A DNA stretch of 64,000 bases, taken from Paraescarpia echinospica (lineage: Eukaryota > Annelida > Polychaeta > Sabellida > Siboglinidae). The notes below the pieces were generated by a model. It saw only the letters and a list, made by a program, of their open reading frames with translations. It searched no databases and was not told the origin of the DNA. The DNA is taken from the NCBI GenBank assembly GCA_020002185.1, contig CM034537.1, forward strand, positions 5,708,465-5,772,464, written 5' to 3'. Positions 44,429-57,989 of the stretch are shown one piece after another (the first letter of the stretch is position 1; each line of letters begins with the position of its first letter). The position numbers and the translations under genes are program-made.

Positions 44429-47400
44429 TGAAGATCTTGGATTCTAAGGATGTGTTTACGATCATGGACACTGTGGATGTGGTGGATGAGGATCGCAGAG
44501 ATTGGATGTGTTTACATTTTATGGTTGAGGAACAAGCGCTCTGTGGAGTTGTTTATACTTTGTGTGGTTGAAGATCATGGACATTGTTGATGTGTTCATA
44601 CTCTGTAGTTGATGATCAAGGATGCTGTGGATGTATCGATACTATGTGTGGTTGAAAATAATAGACTCTATTGAGGTGTTGATACTCTGCATGGTTTAGT
44701 ATTGTGAAAACTGCAGATGTATTGATATTCTGTACTTTGAAGATGATGGACAGTGTAAATGTGTTGGACACTCTGTGTACTTGATGATCATGGATACTGT
44801 AGATGTGTTGGACACTGTTGACTGAAGATCATGTACACTATGGATGTTTTGTCACTGTGTTTGAGGATCATGGACATTGTGTACATGTTGGTACTCTGTG
44901 TGGTGTATTATTGTAAAAACTCCAGATGTATTTATACTCTGTGTGATTGGAGATCATGGAGAGGGTGGATGTAGATGTATTGATACTCTGTATGGTTTAA
45001 TATTGTGAGTACAACAGATGTATTGCTATTCTCTATGTTTGCGGATTATGGATATTATGGATGTGTTAATACCCAGTCAGGTTGAGGATCATGGAGACTG
45101 GATTTGTTGAAACTGTGTAGTTGACGATCAAGGACACTGTGAATGTGTTATTACACTGTGTGGTTGATTATCAAGGACACTGTTGATGTGTTGATACTCC
45201 GCCTGGTTGATGATCGTGGACATTGTGGATATACTGATAGATACTATGTGTCGTTAAGGATTATGAAGACTGGATGTGTTGACACTGTTTAGTTGAGAAA
45301 CAGTGACACTGTGAATGTGTTTGTACGCTGAATGGTTGATGATCGTGGATACTGAGAATGCATAGCACAATATCTGGTTGATGATCAATAACACTGCGGA
45401 TGTTATAAATACTGTGAGATTGATGATCAAGAACATTGCAGATATGTTGGCAACTGTGGAATAGAGGATCAAGAAAGTATTGATATTCTGCGTGATTAAT
45501 GATCAAGGACACTGCGGATGTGATGAAAACTGTGTAGTTGAGGGTCAAGGACACTTCGATGTGTAGGTACTCACTGTGGTTAATCACGAAGGACACTGTG
45601 GTTATGTAGGTACTCCGTGTGGTTGATTATCGTGGACACTATGGATGTGTTAAAACCCTGTCTGGTTTAGGATCATGCAGATTGGTTTTGTTGACACAGT
45701 TGATGAACATGGATAATGCGGTTGTGTTGACACTGTGTCATTGAAGATTTTGGATTCTAGGGAGGTGTTTACACTGTGTGGTTCATGATCACGGACACTG
45801 TGGATGTGCTGTTTGAGGTTCGCAGAGATTGTATGTGTTGACATTGTATGGTTGAGGAACAAGCACAGTGTGGAGTTGTTTATACTCTGTGTGGTTCAAG
45901 ATCATGGACACTGTTGGTGAGTTCATATTCTGTAGTTAATGATCAAGGAAGCTGTGGATGTATTGATACTCTGTGTGGTTGAAAATCATAGACTCCATGG
46001 ATGTGTTGATACTCTGCGTGGTTTACTATTGTGAATACTGCAGATGTATTGATATTCTGTGTGTTTAAAGATCATGGACACTCTGTGTGGTTGATGTTAA
46101 TGGATAATGTGGATGTGTTGACACTGTTGACTGAGGATCATGTACATGTTGGTTGTGTTGTCACTGTTGTTGAGGATCATGGACATTATGATTGTGTTGA
46201 TACTCTATGTGGTTTCGAATTGTGAACCCTGTATATGTATTGATACTCTGTGTTATTGAGGATCATGGACATTGTGGATGTGTTGATACTCTGTGTGGTT
46301 TAGTATTGTGAACACTGCAGATGTATTAATAGTCCGTTTCGTTGAAGGTGAAGGACACAGTTGATGTCTTGATACCCTGTGTTTGATGATCAAGGATGAT
46401 GTGTTTATATTTATACTCTGTTTGGTCGAACATCATAGACCTTATGGATGTGTTGTTACTCTGTGTGGTTAAGTATTGTGAACCCTGCATATGTATTGAT
46501 ACTCTTATTGGTTGACGATCATGGACAGTGTTGCTGTGTCCATTCTCTGTTGTTGATGCGAATGCTGTGGATGTATGGACACTCTGTTCTATAAGATCGT
46601 AGACACTATGGATAAGTTAATACTCTGTCTGATTGAGGATAACGGAGAGTGGGTGGCTTGACACTGTGTAATTGAGGATCAAGGTAACTGTGGATTTGTT
46701 GATAGTGTGTCAGGTTGATGATCATGGACAAAGCAGATGTTATCTGCACTGTGTGATTGATAACCAACGACACTGCTTATGTTTTGGACATTGTGTGGTT
46801 GAAGATGAAGAAAACTATGGATGTGTTAGTACTCTGTCTGATTGAGGATCTTGGAGACTGGAAGTGGTGACACTGTGTAGTTGAGGATCATGGACATTTT
46901 GGATGTATTGGAATTCTGTCTGTTTGATGACCAAGGACAATGCGGATATGATGAACATTGTGTGATTGATGATCAAGGTCATTGCGGAGTGTAGTATACT
47001 GTGTGGTTGAAGATCAAGGATACGGTGGATGTGTTGATACCCTGTGTGCTTGATGATCTTGGACACTGTGTGGTTAATGACGAAAGGCGCGGTGGACATG
47101 TACATACACTGTGTGGTTGATGACCATGGGTATTGTGGATGTGTGGATGAATATCTGAGGATCATAGTGACTGGATGTATTGACACTATATGGTTGAGGA
47201 AAAAGCACACTGTGGATTTGTTTATACTCTATGTGGTTGATGATTATGGACACTGTGGATATGTTGATTCTCTGTGTGGTTGATTATCAAGAACACGGCA
47301 GATGTGATGTAAACTGTGTGCTTGAGGGTCAAGGATAGTGTCGATGTGTAGGTACTCAGTGTGGGTAATTACGAATGACACGGCGTATGTGATGTGAACA

Positions 47401-47852
47401 CTGTGTGGTTGATGACCCTGGACATTGTGGATGTGTTGAACACTGTGTGGTTGAGGATCAGGGACACTGTGGATGTGTAGGTACTCTGCGTGGTTAATGA
47501 CCAAGGACACTGAGGATGTGTAGGTACTATGTGTCGTTGAAACCCATGGACATTGTGGGTGTGTTTGGACACTGTATAATTAATATTGAAGGACTCTGTG
47601 CGTGTGTACATACCGTGAGTGACTGATTACCATGGACATTGTGGATGTATTTATACTCCCTTTAGTTGAGGGACACTGTTGTTGATGACGAAGGATACTG
47701 CTGTTGTGATGAAATCTCGGTGGTTGATGATCGAAGACACTGCGGAAATGTTTATACTCGGTATGGTTGAGGATTATAAACACTGTGTATGTGTTTGGCA
47801 CTGTGTAGTTGATGATCATGGATACTGCGGATTTGTTGACACTCTGCGTCAT
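44429..47852 (-). repeat. Higher-order unit 1 of array 4 (3424 bp)
   Basis: Full-length form. 3424 bp corresponds to about 79.6 monomers of 43 bp. It is nearly identical to the next unit apart from scattered substitutions. Confidence 0.9.
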
Positions 47853-50800
47853 TGAAGATCTTGGATTCTAAGGATGTGTTTACGATCATGGACACTGTGG
47901 ATGTGGTGGATGAGGATCGCAGAGATTGGATGTGTTTACATTTTATGGTTGAGGAACAAGCGCACTGTGGAGTTGTTTATACTTTGTGTGGTTGAAGATC
48001 ATGGACATTGTTGATGTGTTCATACTCTGTAGTTGATGATCAAGGATGCTGTGGATGTATCGATACTATGTGTGGTTGAAAATAATAGACTCTATTGAGG
48101 TGTTGATACTCTGCATGGTTTAGTATTGTGAAAACTGCAGATGTATTGATATTTTGTACTTTGAAGATGATGGACAGTGTAAATGTGTTGGACACTCTTT
48201 GTACTTGATGATCATGGATACTGTAGATGTGTTGGACACTGTTGACTGAAGATCATGTACACTATGGATGTTTTGTCACTGTGTTTGAGGATCAAGGACA
48301 CTGTGTACATGTTGGTACTATGTGTGGTGTATTATTGTAAAAACCCCAGATGTATTTATACTCTGTGTGATTGGAGATCATGGAGAGGGTGGATGTAGAT
48401 GTATTGATACTCTGTATGGTTTAATATTGTGAGTACAACAGATGTATTGCTATTCTCTATGTTTGCGGATTATGGATATTATGGATGTGTTAATACCCAG
48501 TCAGGTTGAGGATCATGGAGACTGGATTTGTTGAAACTGTGTAGTTGACGATCAAGGACACTGTGAATGTGTTATTACACTGTGTGGTTGATTATCAAGG
48601 ACACTGTTGATGTGTTGATACTCTGCCTGGTTGATGATCGTGGACATTGTGGATATACTGATAGATACTATGTGTCGTTAAGGATTATGAAGACTGGATG
48701 TGTTGACACTGTTTAGTTGAGAAACAGTGACACTGTGAATGTGTTTGTACGCTGAATGGTTGATGATCGTGGATACTGAGAATGCATAGCACAATATCTG
48801 GTTGATGATCAATAACACTGCGGATGTTATAAATACTGTGAGATTGATGATCAAGAACATTGCAGATATGTTGGCAACTGTGGAATAGAGGATCAAGAAA
48901 GTATTGATATTCTGCGTGATTAATGATCAAGGACACTGCGGATGTGATGAAAACTGTGTAGTTGAGGGTCAAGGACACTTCGATGTGTAGGTACTCACTG
49001 TGGTTAATCACGAAGGACACTGTGGTTATGTAGGTACTCCGTGTGGTTGATTATCGTGGACACTATGGATGTGTTAAAACCCTGTCTGGTTTAGGATCAT
49101 GCAGATTGGTTTTGTTGACACAGTTGATGAACATGGATAATGCGGTTGTGTTGACACTGTGTCATTGAAGATTTTGGATTCTAGGGAGGTGTTTACACTG
49201 TGTGGTTCATGATCACGGACACTGTGGATGTGCTGTTTGAGGTTCGCAGAGATTGTATGTGTTGACATTGTATGGTTGAGGAACAAGCACAGTGTGGAGT
49301 TGTTTATACTCTGTGTGGTTCAAGATCATGGACACTGTTGGTGAGTTCATATTCTGTAGTTAATGATCAAGGAAGCTGTGGATGTATTGATACTCTGTGT
49401 GGTTGAAAATCATAGACTCCATGGATGTGTTGATACTCTGCGTGGTTTACTATTGTGAATACTGCAGATGTATTGATATTCTGTGTGTTTAAAGATCATG
49501 GACACTCTGTGTGGTTGATGTTAATGGATAATGTGGATGTGTTGACACTGTTGACTGAGGATCATGTACATGTTGGTTGTGTTGTCACTGTTGTTGAGGA
49601 TCATGGACATTATGATTGTGTTGATACTCTATGTGGTTTCGAATTGTGAACCCTGTATATGTATTGATACTCTGTGTTATTGAGGATCATGGACATTGTG
49701 GTTGTGTTGATACTCTGTGTGGTTTAGTATTGTGAACACTGCAGATGTATTAATAGTCCGTTTCGTTGAAGGTGAAGGACACAGTTGATGTCTTGATACC
49801 CTGTGTTTGATGATCAAGGATGATGTGTTTATATTTATACTCTGTTTGGTCGAACATCATAGACCTTATGGATGTGTTGTTACTCTGTGTGGTTAAGTAT
49901 TGTGAACCCTGCATATGTATTGATACTCTTATTGGTTGACGATCATGGACAGTGTTGCTGTGTCCATTCTCTGTTGTTGATGCGAAAGCTGTGGATGTAT
50001 GGACACTCTGTTCTATAAGATCGTAGACACTATGGATAAGTTAATACTCTGTCTGATTGAGGATAACGGAGAGTGGGTGGCTTGACACTGTGTAATTGAG
50101 GATCAAGGTAACTGTGGATTTGTTGATAGTGTGTCAGGTTGATGATCATGGACAAAGCAGATGTTATCTGCACTGTGTGATTGATAACCAACGACACTGC
50201 TTATGTTTTGGACATTGTGTGGTTGAAGATGAAGAAAACTATGGATGTGTTAGTACTCTGTCTGATTGAGGATCTTGGAGACTGGAAGTGGTGACACTGT
50301 GTAGTTGAGGATCATGGACATTTTGGATGTATTGGAATTCTGTCTGTTTGATGACCAAGGACAATGCGGATATGATGAACATTGTGTGATTGATGATCAA
50401 GGTCATTGCGGAGTGTAGTATACTGTGTGGTTGAAGATCAAGGATACGGTGGATGTGTTGATACCCTGTGTGCTTGATGACCATGGGTATTGTGGATGTG
50501 TGGATGAATATCTGAGGATCATAGTGACTGGATGTATTGACACTATATGGTTGAGGAAAAAGCACACTGGTGATTTGTTTATACTCTATGTGGTTGATGA
50601 TTATGGACACTGTGGATATGTTGATTCTCTGTGTGGTTGATTATCAAGAACACGGCAGATGTGATGTAAACTGTGTGCTTGAGGGTCAAGGATAGTGTCG
50701 ATGTGTAGGTACTCAGTGTGGGTAATTACGAATGACACGGCGTATGTGATGTGAACACTGTGTGGTTGATGACCCTGGACATTGTGGATGTGTTGAACAC

Positions 50801-51209
50801 TGTGTGGTTGAGGATCAGGGACACTGTGGATGTGTAGGTACTCTGCGTGGTTAATGACCAAGGACACTGAGGATGTGTAGGTACTATGTGTCGTTGAAAC
50901 CCATGGATATTGTGGGTGTGTTTGGACACTGTATAATTAATATTGAAGGACTCTGTGCGTGTGTACATACCGTGAGTGACTGATTACCATGGACATTGTG
51001 GATGTATTTATACTCCCTTTAGTTGAGGGACACTGTTGTTGATGACGAAGGATACTGCTGTTGTGATGAAATCTCGGTGGTTGATGATCGAAGACACTGC
51101 GGAAATGTTTATACTCGGTATGGTTGAGGATTATAAACACTGTGTATGTGTTTGGCACTGTGTAGTTGATGATCATGGATACTGCGGATTTGTTGACACT
51201 CTGCGTCAT
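47853..51209 (-). repeat. Higher-order unit 2 of array 4 (3357 bp)
   Basis: Shorter than unit 1 by exactly 67 bp. The loss, near 50480, lies between two TTGATGA heptamers (unit 1 has both, this unit has one). Confidence 0.9.
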
Positions 51210-54200
51210 TGAAGATCTTGGATTCTAAGGATGTGTTTACGATCATGGACACTGTGGATGTGGTGGATGAGGATCGCAGAGATTGGATGTGTTTACATTT
51301 TATGGTTGAGGAACAAGCGCACTGTGGAGTTGTTTATACTTTGTGTGGTTGAAGATCATGGACATTGTTGATGTGTTCATACTCTGTAGTTGATGATCAA
51401 GGATGCTGTGGATGTATCGATACTATGTGTGGTTGAAAATAATAGACTCTATTGAGGTGTTGATACTCTGCATGGTTTAGTATTGTGAAAACTGCAGATG
51501 TATTGATATTCTGTACTTTGAAGATGATGGACAGTGTAAATGTGTTGGACACTCTGTGTACTTGATGATCATGGATACTGTAGATGTGTTGGACACTGTT
51601 GACTGAAGATCATGTACACTATGGATGTTTTGTCACTGTGTTTGAGGATCATGGACACTGTGTACATGTTGGTACTCTGTGTGGTGTATTATTGTAAAAA
51701 CTCCAGATGTATTTATACTCTGTGTGATTGGAGATCATGGAGAGGGTGGATGTAGATGTATTGATACTCTGTATGGTTTAATATTGTGAGTACAACAGAT
51801 GTATTGCTATTCTCTATGTTTGCGGATTATGGATATTATGGATGTGTTAATACCCAGTCAGGTTGAGGATCATGGAGACTGGATTTGTTGAAACTGTGTA
51901 GTTGACGATCAAGGACACTGTGAATGTGTTATTACACTGTGTGGTTGATTATCAAGGACACTGTTGATGTGTTGATACTCTGCCTGGTTGATGATCGTGG
52001 ACATTGTGGATATACTGATAGATACTATGTGTCGTTAAGGATTATGAAGACTGGATGTGTTGACACTGTTTAGTTGAGAAACAGTGACACTGTGAATGTG
52101 TTTGTACGCTGAATGGTTGATGATCGTGGATACTGAGAATGCATAGCACAATATCTGGTTGATGATCAATAACACTGCGGATGTTATAAATACTGTGAGA
52201 TTGATGATCAAGAACATTGCAGATATGTTGGCAACTGTGGAATAGAGGATCAAGAAAGTATTGATATTCTGCGTGATTAATGATCAAGGACACTGCGGAT
52301 GTGATGAAAACTGTGTAGTTGAGGGTCAAGGACACTTCGATGTGTAGGTACTCACTGTGGTTAATCACGAAGGACACTGTGGTTATGTAGGTACTCCGTG
52401 TGGTTGATTATCGTGGACACTATGGATGTGTTAAAACCCTGTCTGGTTTAGGATCATGCAGATTGGTTTTGTTGACACAGTTGATGAACATGGATAATGC
52501 GGTTGTGTTGACACTGTGTCATTGAAGATTTTGGATTCTAGGGAGGTGTTTACACTGTGTGGTTCATGATCACGGACACTGTGGATGTGCTGTTTGAGGT
52601 TCGCAGAGATTGTATGTGTTGACATTGTATGGTTGAGGAACAAGCACAGTGTGGAGTTGTTTATACTCTGTGTGGTTCAAGATCATGGACACTGTTGGTG
52701 AGTTCATATTCTGTAGTTAATGATCAAGGAAGCTGTGGATGTATTGATACTCTGTGTGGTTGAAAATCATAGACTCCATGGATGTGTTGATACTCTGCGT
52801 GGTTTACTATTGTGAATACTGCAGATGTATTGATATTCTGTGTGTTTAAAGATCATGGACACTCTGTGTGGTTGATGTTAATGGATAATGTGGATGTGTT
52901 GACACTGTTGACTGAGGATCATGTACATGTTGGTTGTGTTGTCACTGTTGTTGAGGATCATGGACATTATGATTGTGTTGATACTCTATGTGGTTTCGAA
53001 TTGTGAACACTGCAGATGTATTAATAGTCCGTTTCGTTGAAGGTGAAGGACACAGTTGATGTCTTGATACCCTGTGTTTGATGATCAAGGATGATGTGTT
53101 TATATTTATACTTTGTTTGGTCGAACATCATAGACCTTATGGATGTGTTGTTACTCTGTGTGGTTAAGTATTGTGAACCCTGCATATGTATTGATACTCT
53201 TATTGGTTGACGATCATGGACAGTGTTGCTGTGTCCATTCTCTGTTGTTGATGCGAGTGCTGTGGATGTATGGACACTCTGTTCTATAAGATCGTAGACA
53301 CTATGGATAAGTTAATACTCTGTCTGATTGAGGATAACGGAGAGTGGGTGGCTTGACACTGTGTAATTGAGGATCAAGGTAACTGTGGATTTGTTGATAG
53401 TGTGTCAGGTTGATGATCATGGACAAAGCAGATGTTATCTGCACTGTGTGATTGATAACCAACGACACTGCTTATGTTTTGGACATTGTGTGGTTGAAGA
53501 TGAAGAAAACTATGGATGTGTTAGTACTCTGTCTGATTGAGGATCGTGGAGACTGGAAGTGGTGACACTGTGTAGTTGAGGATCATGGACATTTTGGATG
53601 TATTGGAATTCTGTCAGTTTGATGACCAAGGACAATGCGGATATGATGAATATTGTGTGATTGATGATCAAGGTCATTGCGGAGTGTAGTATACTGTGTG
53701 GTTGAAGATCAAGGATACGGTGGATGTGTTGATACCCTGTGTGCTTGATGATCTTGGACACTGTGTGGTTAATGACGAAAGGCGCGGTGGACATGTACAT
53801 ACACTGTGTGGTTGATGACCATGGGTATTGTGGATGTGTGGATGAATATCTGAGGATCATAGTGACTGGATGTATTGACACTATATGGTTGAGGAAAAAG
53901 CACACTGTGGATTTGTTTATACTCTATGTGGTTGATGATTATGGACACTGTGGATATGTTGATTCTCTGTGTGGTTGATTATCAAGGACACGGCAGATGT
54001 GATGTAAACTGTGTGCTTGAGGGTCAAGGATAGTGTCGATGTGTAGGTACTCAGTGTGGGTAATTACGAATGACACGGCGTATGTGATGTGAACACTGTG
54101 TGGTTGATGACCCTGGACATTGTGGATGTGTTGAACACTGTGTGGTTGAGGATCAGGGACACTGTGGATGTGTAGGTACTCTGCGTGGTTAATGACCAAG

Positions 54201-54547
54201 GACACTGAGGATGTGTAGGTACTATGTGTCGTTGAAACCCATGGACATTGTGGGTGTGTTTGGACACTGTGTAATTAATATTGAAGGACTCTGTGCGTGT
54301 GTACATACCGTGAGTGACTGATTACCATGGACATTGTGGATGTATTTATACTCCCTTTAGTTGAGGGACACTGTTGTTGATGACGAAGGATACTGCTGTT
54401 GTGATGAAATCTCGGTGGTTGATGATCGAAGACACTGCGGAAATGTTTATACTCGGTATGGTTGAGGATTATAAACACTGTGTATGTGTTTGGCACTGTG
54501 TAGTTGATGATCATGGATACTGCGGATTTGTTGACACTCTGCGTCAT
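51210..54547 (-). repeat. Higher-order unit 3 of array 4 (3338 bp)
   Basis: Shorter than unit 1 by exactly 86 bp, i.e. two monomers. The loss at about 53006 lies between two ATTGTGAAC repeats. Confidence 0.9.
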
Positions 54548-57500
54548 TGAAGATCTTGGATTCTAAGGATGTGTTTACGATCATGGACACTGTGGATGTG
54601 GTGGATGAGGATCGCAGAGATTGGATGTGTTTACATTTTATGGTTGAGGAACAAGCGCACTGTGGAGTTGTTTATACTTTGTGTGGTTGAAGATCATGGA
54701 CATTGTTGATGTGTTCATACTCTGTAGTTGATGATCAAGGATGCTGTGGATGTATCGATACTATGTGTGGTTGAAAATAATAGACTCTATTGAGGTGTTG
54801 ATACTCTGCATGGTTTAGTATTGTGAAAACTGCAGATGTATTGATATTCTGTACTTTGAAGATGATGGACAGTGTAAATATGTTGGACACTCTGTGTACT
54901 TGATGATCATGGATACTGTAGATGTGTTGGACACTGTTGACTGAAGATCATGTACACTATGGATGTTTTGTCACTGTGTTTGAGGATCATGGACACTGTG
55001 TACATGTTGGTACTCTGTGTGGTGTATTATTGTAAAAACTCCAGATGTATTTATACTCTGTGTGATTGGAGATCATGGACAGGGTGGATGTAGATGTATT
55101 GATACTCTGTATGGTTTAATATTGTGAATACAACATATGTATTTCTATTCTCTATGTTTGAGGATTATGGATATTATGGATGTATTATTACCCAGTCTGG
55201 TTGAGGATCATGGAGACTGGATTTGTTGAAACTGTGTAATTCAGGATCAAGGACACTGTGAAAGTGTTATTACTCTGTGTAGTTGATTATCAAGGACAAT
55301 GTTGATGTGTTGATACTCTGCCTGGTTGATGATCGTGGACATTGTGGATATACTGGTAGATACTATGTGTCGTTAAGGATTATGAAGACTGGATGTGTTG
55401 ACACTGTGTAGTTGAGAAACAGTGACACTGTGAATGTGTTGGTACGCTGACTGGTTGATGATCGTGGATGCTGGGGATGCATAGCACAATATCTGGTTAA
55501 TGATCAATAACACTACGGATGTTATGAATACTGTGCGAATGATGATCAAGAACATTGCAGATATGTTGGCAACTGTGGAATAGAGGATCAAGGATGTATT
55601 GATATTCTGCGTGATTTTTGATGAAGGACACGGCAGATGTGATGAAAACTGTGTAGTTGAGGGTCAAGCACACTTCGATGTGTAGGTACTCACTGTGGTT
55701 AATCACGAAGTACACTGTGGTTATGTAGGTACTCCCTGTGGTTGATTATCGTGGACACTATGGATGTGTTTAATACCCTGTCTGGTTGAGGATCATGCAG
55801 ATTGGTTTTGTTGACACAGTTGATGAACATGGATGTTGCGGTTGTGTTGACACTGTGTCATTGAAGATTTTGGATACTAAGGAGGTGTTTACACTGTTTG
55901 GTTCATGTTCATGGACACTGTAGATGTGCTGGTTGAGGTTCGCAGAGATTGTATGTGTTGACATTTTATGGTTGAGGAACAAGCACAGTATGGAGTTGTC
56001 TATACTCTGTGTGGTTCAAGATCATGGACAGTGTTGGTGAGTTCATATTCTGGAGTTGATGATCAAGGATGCTGTGGATGTATTGATACTCTGTGTGGTT
56101 GAAAATCATAGACTCCATGGATGTGTTGATACTCTGCGTGGTTTACTATTGTGAATATTGCAGATGTATTGATATTCTGTGTGTTTGAAGATCATGGACA
56201 GTGTGAATGTGTTGGACACTCTGTGTGGTTGATGTTCATGGATAATGTGGATGTGTTGACACTGTTGACTGAGGATCATGTACATTTTGGTTGTGTTGTC
56301 ACTGTGGTTGAGGATCATGGACATTATGATTGTGTTGATACTCTGTGTGGGTTCGAATTGTGAACCCTGTAGATGTATTGATACTCTGTGAGATTCAGGA
56401 TCATGAACATTGTGGATGTGTTGATAGTCTGTGTTGTTTAGTATTGTGAACAATGCAGATGTCTTGATACTCCATTTCGTTGAAGGTGATGGACACAGTT
56501 GATGTCTAGATACCCTGTGTTTGATGATCAAAGATGATGTGTTTATATTTATACTCTGTTTGGTCGAACATATTAGACTTTATGGATGTGTTGTTACTCT
56601 GTGTGGTTAAGTATTGTGAACCCTGCATATGTATTGATACTCTTATTGGTTGAAAATCATGGACAGTGTTGTTGTGTCCATTCTCTGTTGTTGATGCGAA
56701 TGCTGTGGATGTATGGACACTCTGTTGTATAAGATCGTAGACACTATGGATGAGTTAATACTCTCTCTGATTGAGGATAACGGAGAATGGCTGTCTTGAC
56801 GCTGTGTAATTGATGACCAAGGTAATAGTGGATGTGTTGATTGTGTGTCAGGTTGATGATCATGGACACAGCAGATGTTATCTGCACTGTGTGATTGATA
56901 ACAAAGGACACTGCTTATGTTTTGAACACTGTGTGGTTGAAAATGAAGAAAACTATGGATGTGTTAATACTCTGTCTGGTTGAGGATCGTGGAGACTGGA
57001 AGTGGTGACACTGTGCAGTTGAGCATCAAGGACATTGTTGATGTATTGGAACTCTGTCTGTTTGATGACCAAGGACTATGCGGATATGATTAACATTGTG
57101 TGATTGATGATCAAGGTCATTGCGGAGAGTAGTACACTGTGTGGTTGAAGATCAAGGATACGGTGGATGTGTTGATACCCTTTGTGCTTGATAATCTTGG
57201 ACAATGTGTGGTTAATGACCAAAGGCGCTGTGGACATGTATATACTCTGAGTGGTTGATGTCCATGGATATTTTGGATGTGTGCATGAATGTCTGAGGAT
57301 CATAGTGACTGGATGAACTGACACTATATTGTTGAGGAAAAAGCACACTGTGGATTTGTTTATACTCTATGTGGATGATGATTATGGACACTGTGGATAT
57401 GTTGATTCTCTGTGTGGTTGACGATCAAGCACACGGCAGATGTGATGTAAACTGTGTGGTTGAGGGTCAAGGATACTGTCGATATGTAGGTACTCAGTGT

Positions 57501-57989
57501 GGGTAATCGCGAATGACACGGCGTATGTGATGTGAACACTGTGTGGTTGATGACCATGGACATTGTGGATGTGTTGAACACTGTGTGGTTGAGGATCAGG
57601 GACACTGCGGATGTGTAGGTACTCTGAGTGGTTAATGACCAAGGACACTGAGGATGTGTAGGTACAATGTGTCGTTAAAACCCATGAAAATTGTGGGTGT
57701 GTTTGGACACTGTGTAATTAATATTCAAGGACTCTGTGCGTGTGTACATACCGTGAGTGACGGATTACCATGGACATTGTGGATGTATTATACTCCCTTT
57801 AGTTGAGGGACATTCTTGTTGATGACGAAGGATATTGCTGTTGTTATGTACACTGTGTGGTTGATGATCGAAGACACTGCGGAAATGTTTATACTCGGTA
57901 TGGTTGAGGATAATAAACACTGTGTATGTGTTTGGCACTGTGTAGTTGATGATCATGGATACTGCGGATTTGTTGACACTCTGCGTCAT
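54548..57989 (-). repeat. Higher-order unit 4 of array 4 (3442 bp)
   Basis: Its start follows the young unit pattern, but from about 55,075 onward it diverges (for example GAGAGGGTGGATG becomes GACAGGGTGGATG). The boundary between two unit subfamilies therefore falls inside it. Confidence 0.85.
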
